Below are positions 6,470-6,724 of a DNA stretch of 6,724 bases, one piece after another. The stretch comes from DATBLY01 sp036555125 (GTDB lineage Bacteria > Actinomycetota > UBA4738 > HRBIN12). Positions within the stretch are counted from its first letter, which is position 1; the number at the start of each line of letters is the position of its first letter. Under the pieces are notes generated by a model. It had not been told where the DNA came from. It saw only the letters and a program-made list of their open reading frames with translations, and ran no database searches. The stretch lies in contig DATBLY010000117.1 of NCBI GenBank assembly GCA_036555125.1, positions 1 to 6,724 of the forward strand. The letters run 5' to 3'. A program made the position numbers and the translations under genes.

Positions 6470-6475
6470 GCCTGC

Positions 6476-6548
6476 GGGGACGTAGCTCAGTTGGTAGAGC
6501 ACCTGCTTTGCAAGCAGGGGGTCGGCGGTTCGAGTCCGCTCGTCTCCA
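6476..6548 (+). tRNA. tRNA-Ala (anticodon TGC)
   Basis: A complete 73-base cloverleaf. The acceptor stem is GGGGACG (6476-6482) paired with CGTCTCC (6541-6547), with one G-T wobble. The D stem is GCTC/GAGC (6485-6488, 6497-6500). The anticodon stem is CCTGC/GCAGG (6502-6506, 6514-6518) around loop TTTGCAA with anticodon TGC at 6509-6511. The T arm is GGCGG/CCGCT (6524-6528, 6536-6540) around TTCGAGT, and the discriminator base is A6548. The genomic CCA end is absent (CGA follows), so CCA must be added after transcription. Alanine is given by the anticodon, but the acceptor's third pair is G3-C70 read by position (6478 pairs with T6545 as the wobble pair), so the usual G-U identity element is present as G-T here. 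Confidence 0.95.
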
Positions 6549-6603
6549 CGAAGTGGCAGGTCGGAGACGCCGAGCGGCAACGGACTCAACATCCCATCGC
6601 CGT

Positions 6604-6615
6604 CGCCACGTGGCG
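6604..6615. repeat. Perfect 12-bp palindrome CGCCACGTGGCG
   Basis: CGCCACGTGGCG reads the same on both strands and has a CACGTG core. It lies in non-coding DNA 55 bases after the tRNA. It could be a protein-binding operator, or part of a weak stem in the transcript, though a palindrome with no loop folds poorly. Palindromes of this size do arise by chance in GC-rich DNA. Confidence 0.4.
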
Positions 6616-6713
6616 TAGTCCGGCGCTTCCGCTTGGCCCTCGGTAGTGAGTCGTATCACTCGGGTCCCTCATCGGCGAGGTCCGTCGGCCCTGGTTCGCG
6701 CTGAACCTGGATC

Positions 6714-6719
6714 TAGAGT
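6714..6719 (+). promoter_or_regulatory. Putative -10 element (TAGAGT) for a gene beyond the right edge
   Basis: TAGAGT fits the TANNNT pattern shared by the other three putative promoters here. A GGTTC-GCGCT-GAACC inverted repeat (6693-6707) lies just upstream, where a repressor or activator could bind. The window ends five bases later, so the gene it would serve is not visible. Confidence 0.35.
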
Positions 6720-6724
6720 CGGTA

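Larger units (their letters stand above)
6549..6724. other. Gene-free stretch after the tRNA
   Basis: There is no supportable coding region on either strand. The minus-strand open frames that cross it are antisense readings of the tRNA. It holds a perfect palindrome at 6604-6615, a small inverted repeat AGTGA/TCACT at 6645-6649 and 6656-6660, a GGTTC/GAACC inverted repeat at 6693-6697 and 6703-6707, and a promoter-like hexamer near the right edge. No clear terminator for the tRNA is visible. Confidence 0.6.

Noticed and set aside
4700..6592. Minus-strand open frame of 630 residues including the string RTRTADPLLAKQVLYQLSYVPAG
   Set aside because: Antisense of the PHP and hydrolase genes; the familiar-looking segment is the antisense translation of the tRNA-Ala gene, a well-known spurious protein.
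6429..6659. Minus-strand open frame with ADSNRRPPACKAGALPTELRPR
   Set aside because: This is the other frame of the same antisense tRNA artefact, not a protein.
6476..6724. Possible integration site of a mobile element at the tRNA 3' end
   Set aside because: No integrase gene and no direct repeat of the tRNA 3' end is visible in the window.

Overview
The window is very GC-rich (by eye around 70%), with G or C at almost every third codon position, GTG as well as ATG starts, and short TANNNT promoter hexamers placed very close to genes. This suggests a high-GC actinobacterium (Actinomycetota), possibly from an uncultured or environmental lineage. I cannot name a genus. All supported genes are on the + strand and tightly packed.

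Left block (1-1866): the last 22 codons of a membrane protein, then a polytopic membrane protein whose C-terminal half is MauE-like (CGCFG cysteine motif), then a small secreted protein with a Pro/Thr-rich tail. Gaps are 9 bp and then a 4-base GTGA overlap, so this looks like one operon. The apparent theme is the cell envelope, with possible thiol-redox chemistry.

Middle block (1867-5698): a promoter-like element and hairpin, then three tightly linked genes. These are a family-5 ABC substrate-binding protein, a DppB-type permease (22 bp later), and a cytosolic PHP-type metallohydrolase whose start overlaps the permease stop. The inferred logic is capture of an oligopeptide-like or other small solute outside the cell, import, and hydrolysis inside. 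No DppC-type second permease and no ATPase is present. The binding protein carries a C-terminal transmembrane anchor where a lipobox would be expected.

Right block (5699-6724): a hairpin, a probably leaderless gene for a small exported alpha/beta hydrolase with an intact Ser-Asp-His triad, then a tRNA-Ala (anticodon TGC). After the tRNA come 176 bases without a gene. They hold a perfect 12-bp palindrome, a chance-or-not 13-base match to the T7 promoter core on the minus strand, and a promoter-like hexamer that probably serves a gene just outside the window.

No mobile element, CRISPR array, rRNA gene or phage gene was seen. The most interesting points are the truncated importer paired with a PHP hydrolase, the membrane-anchored binding protein, and the MauE fusion with a cysteine-free N-terminal half.
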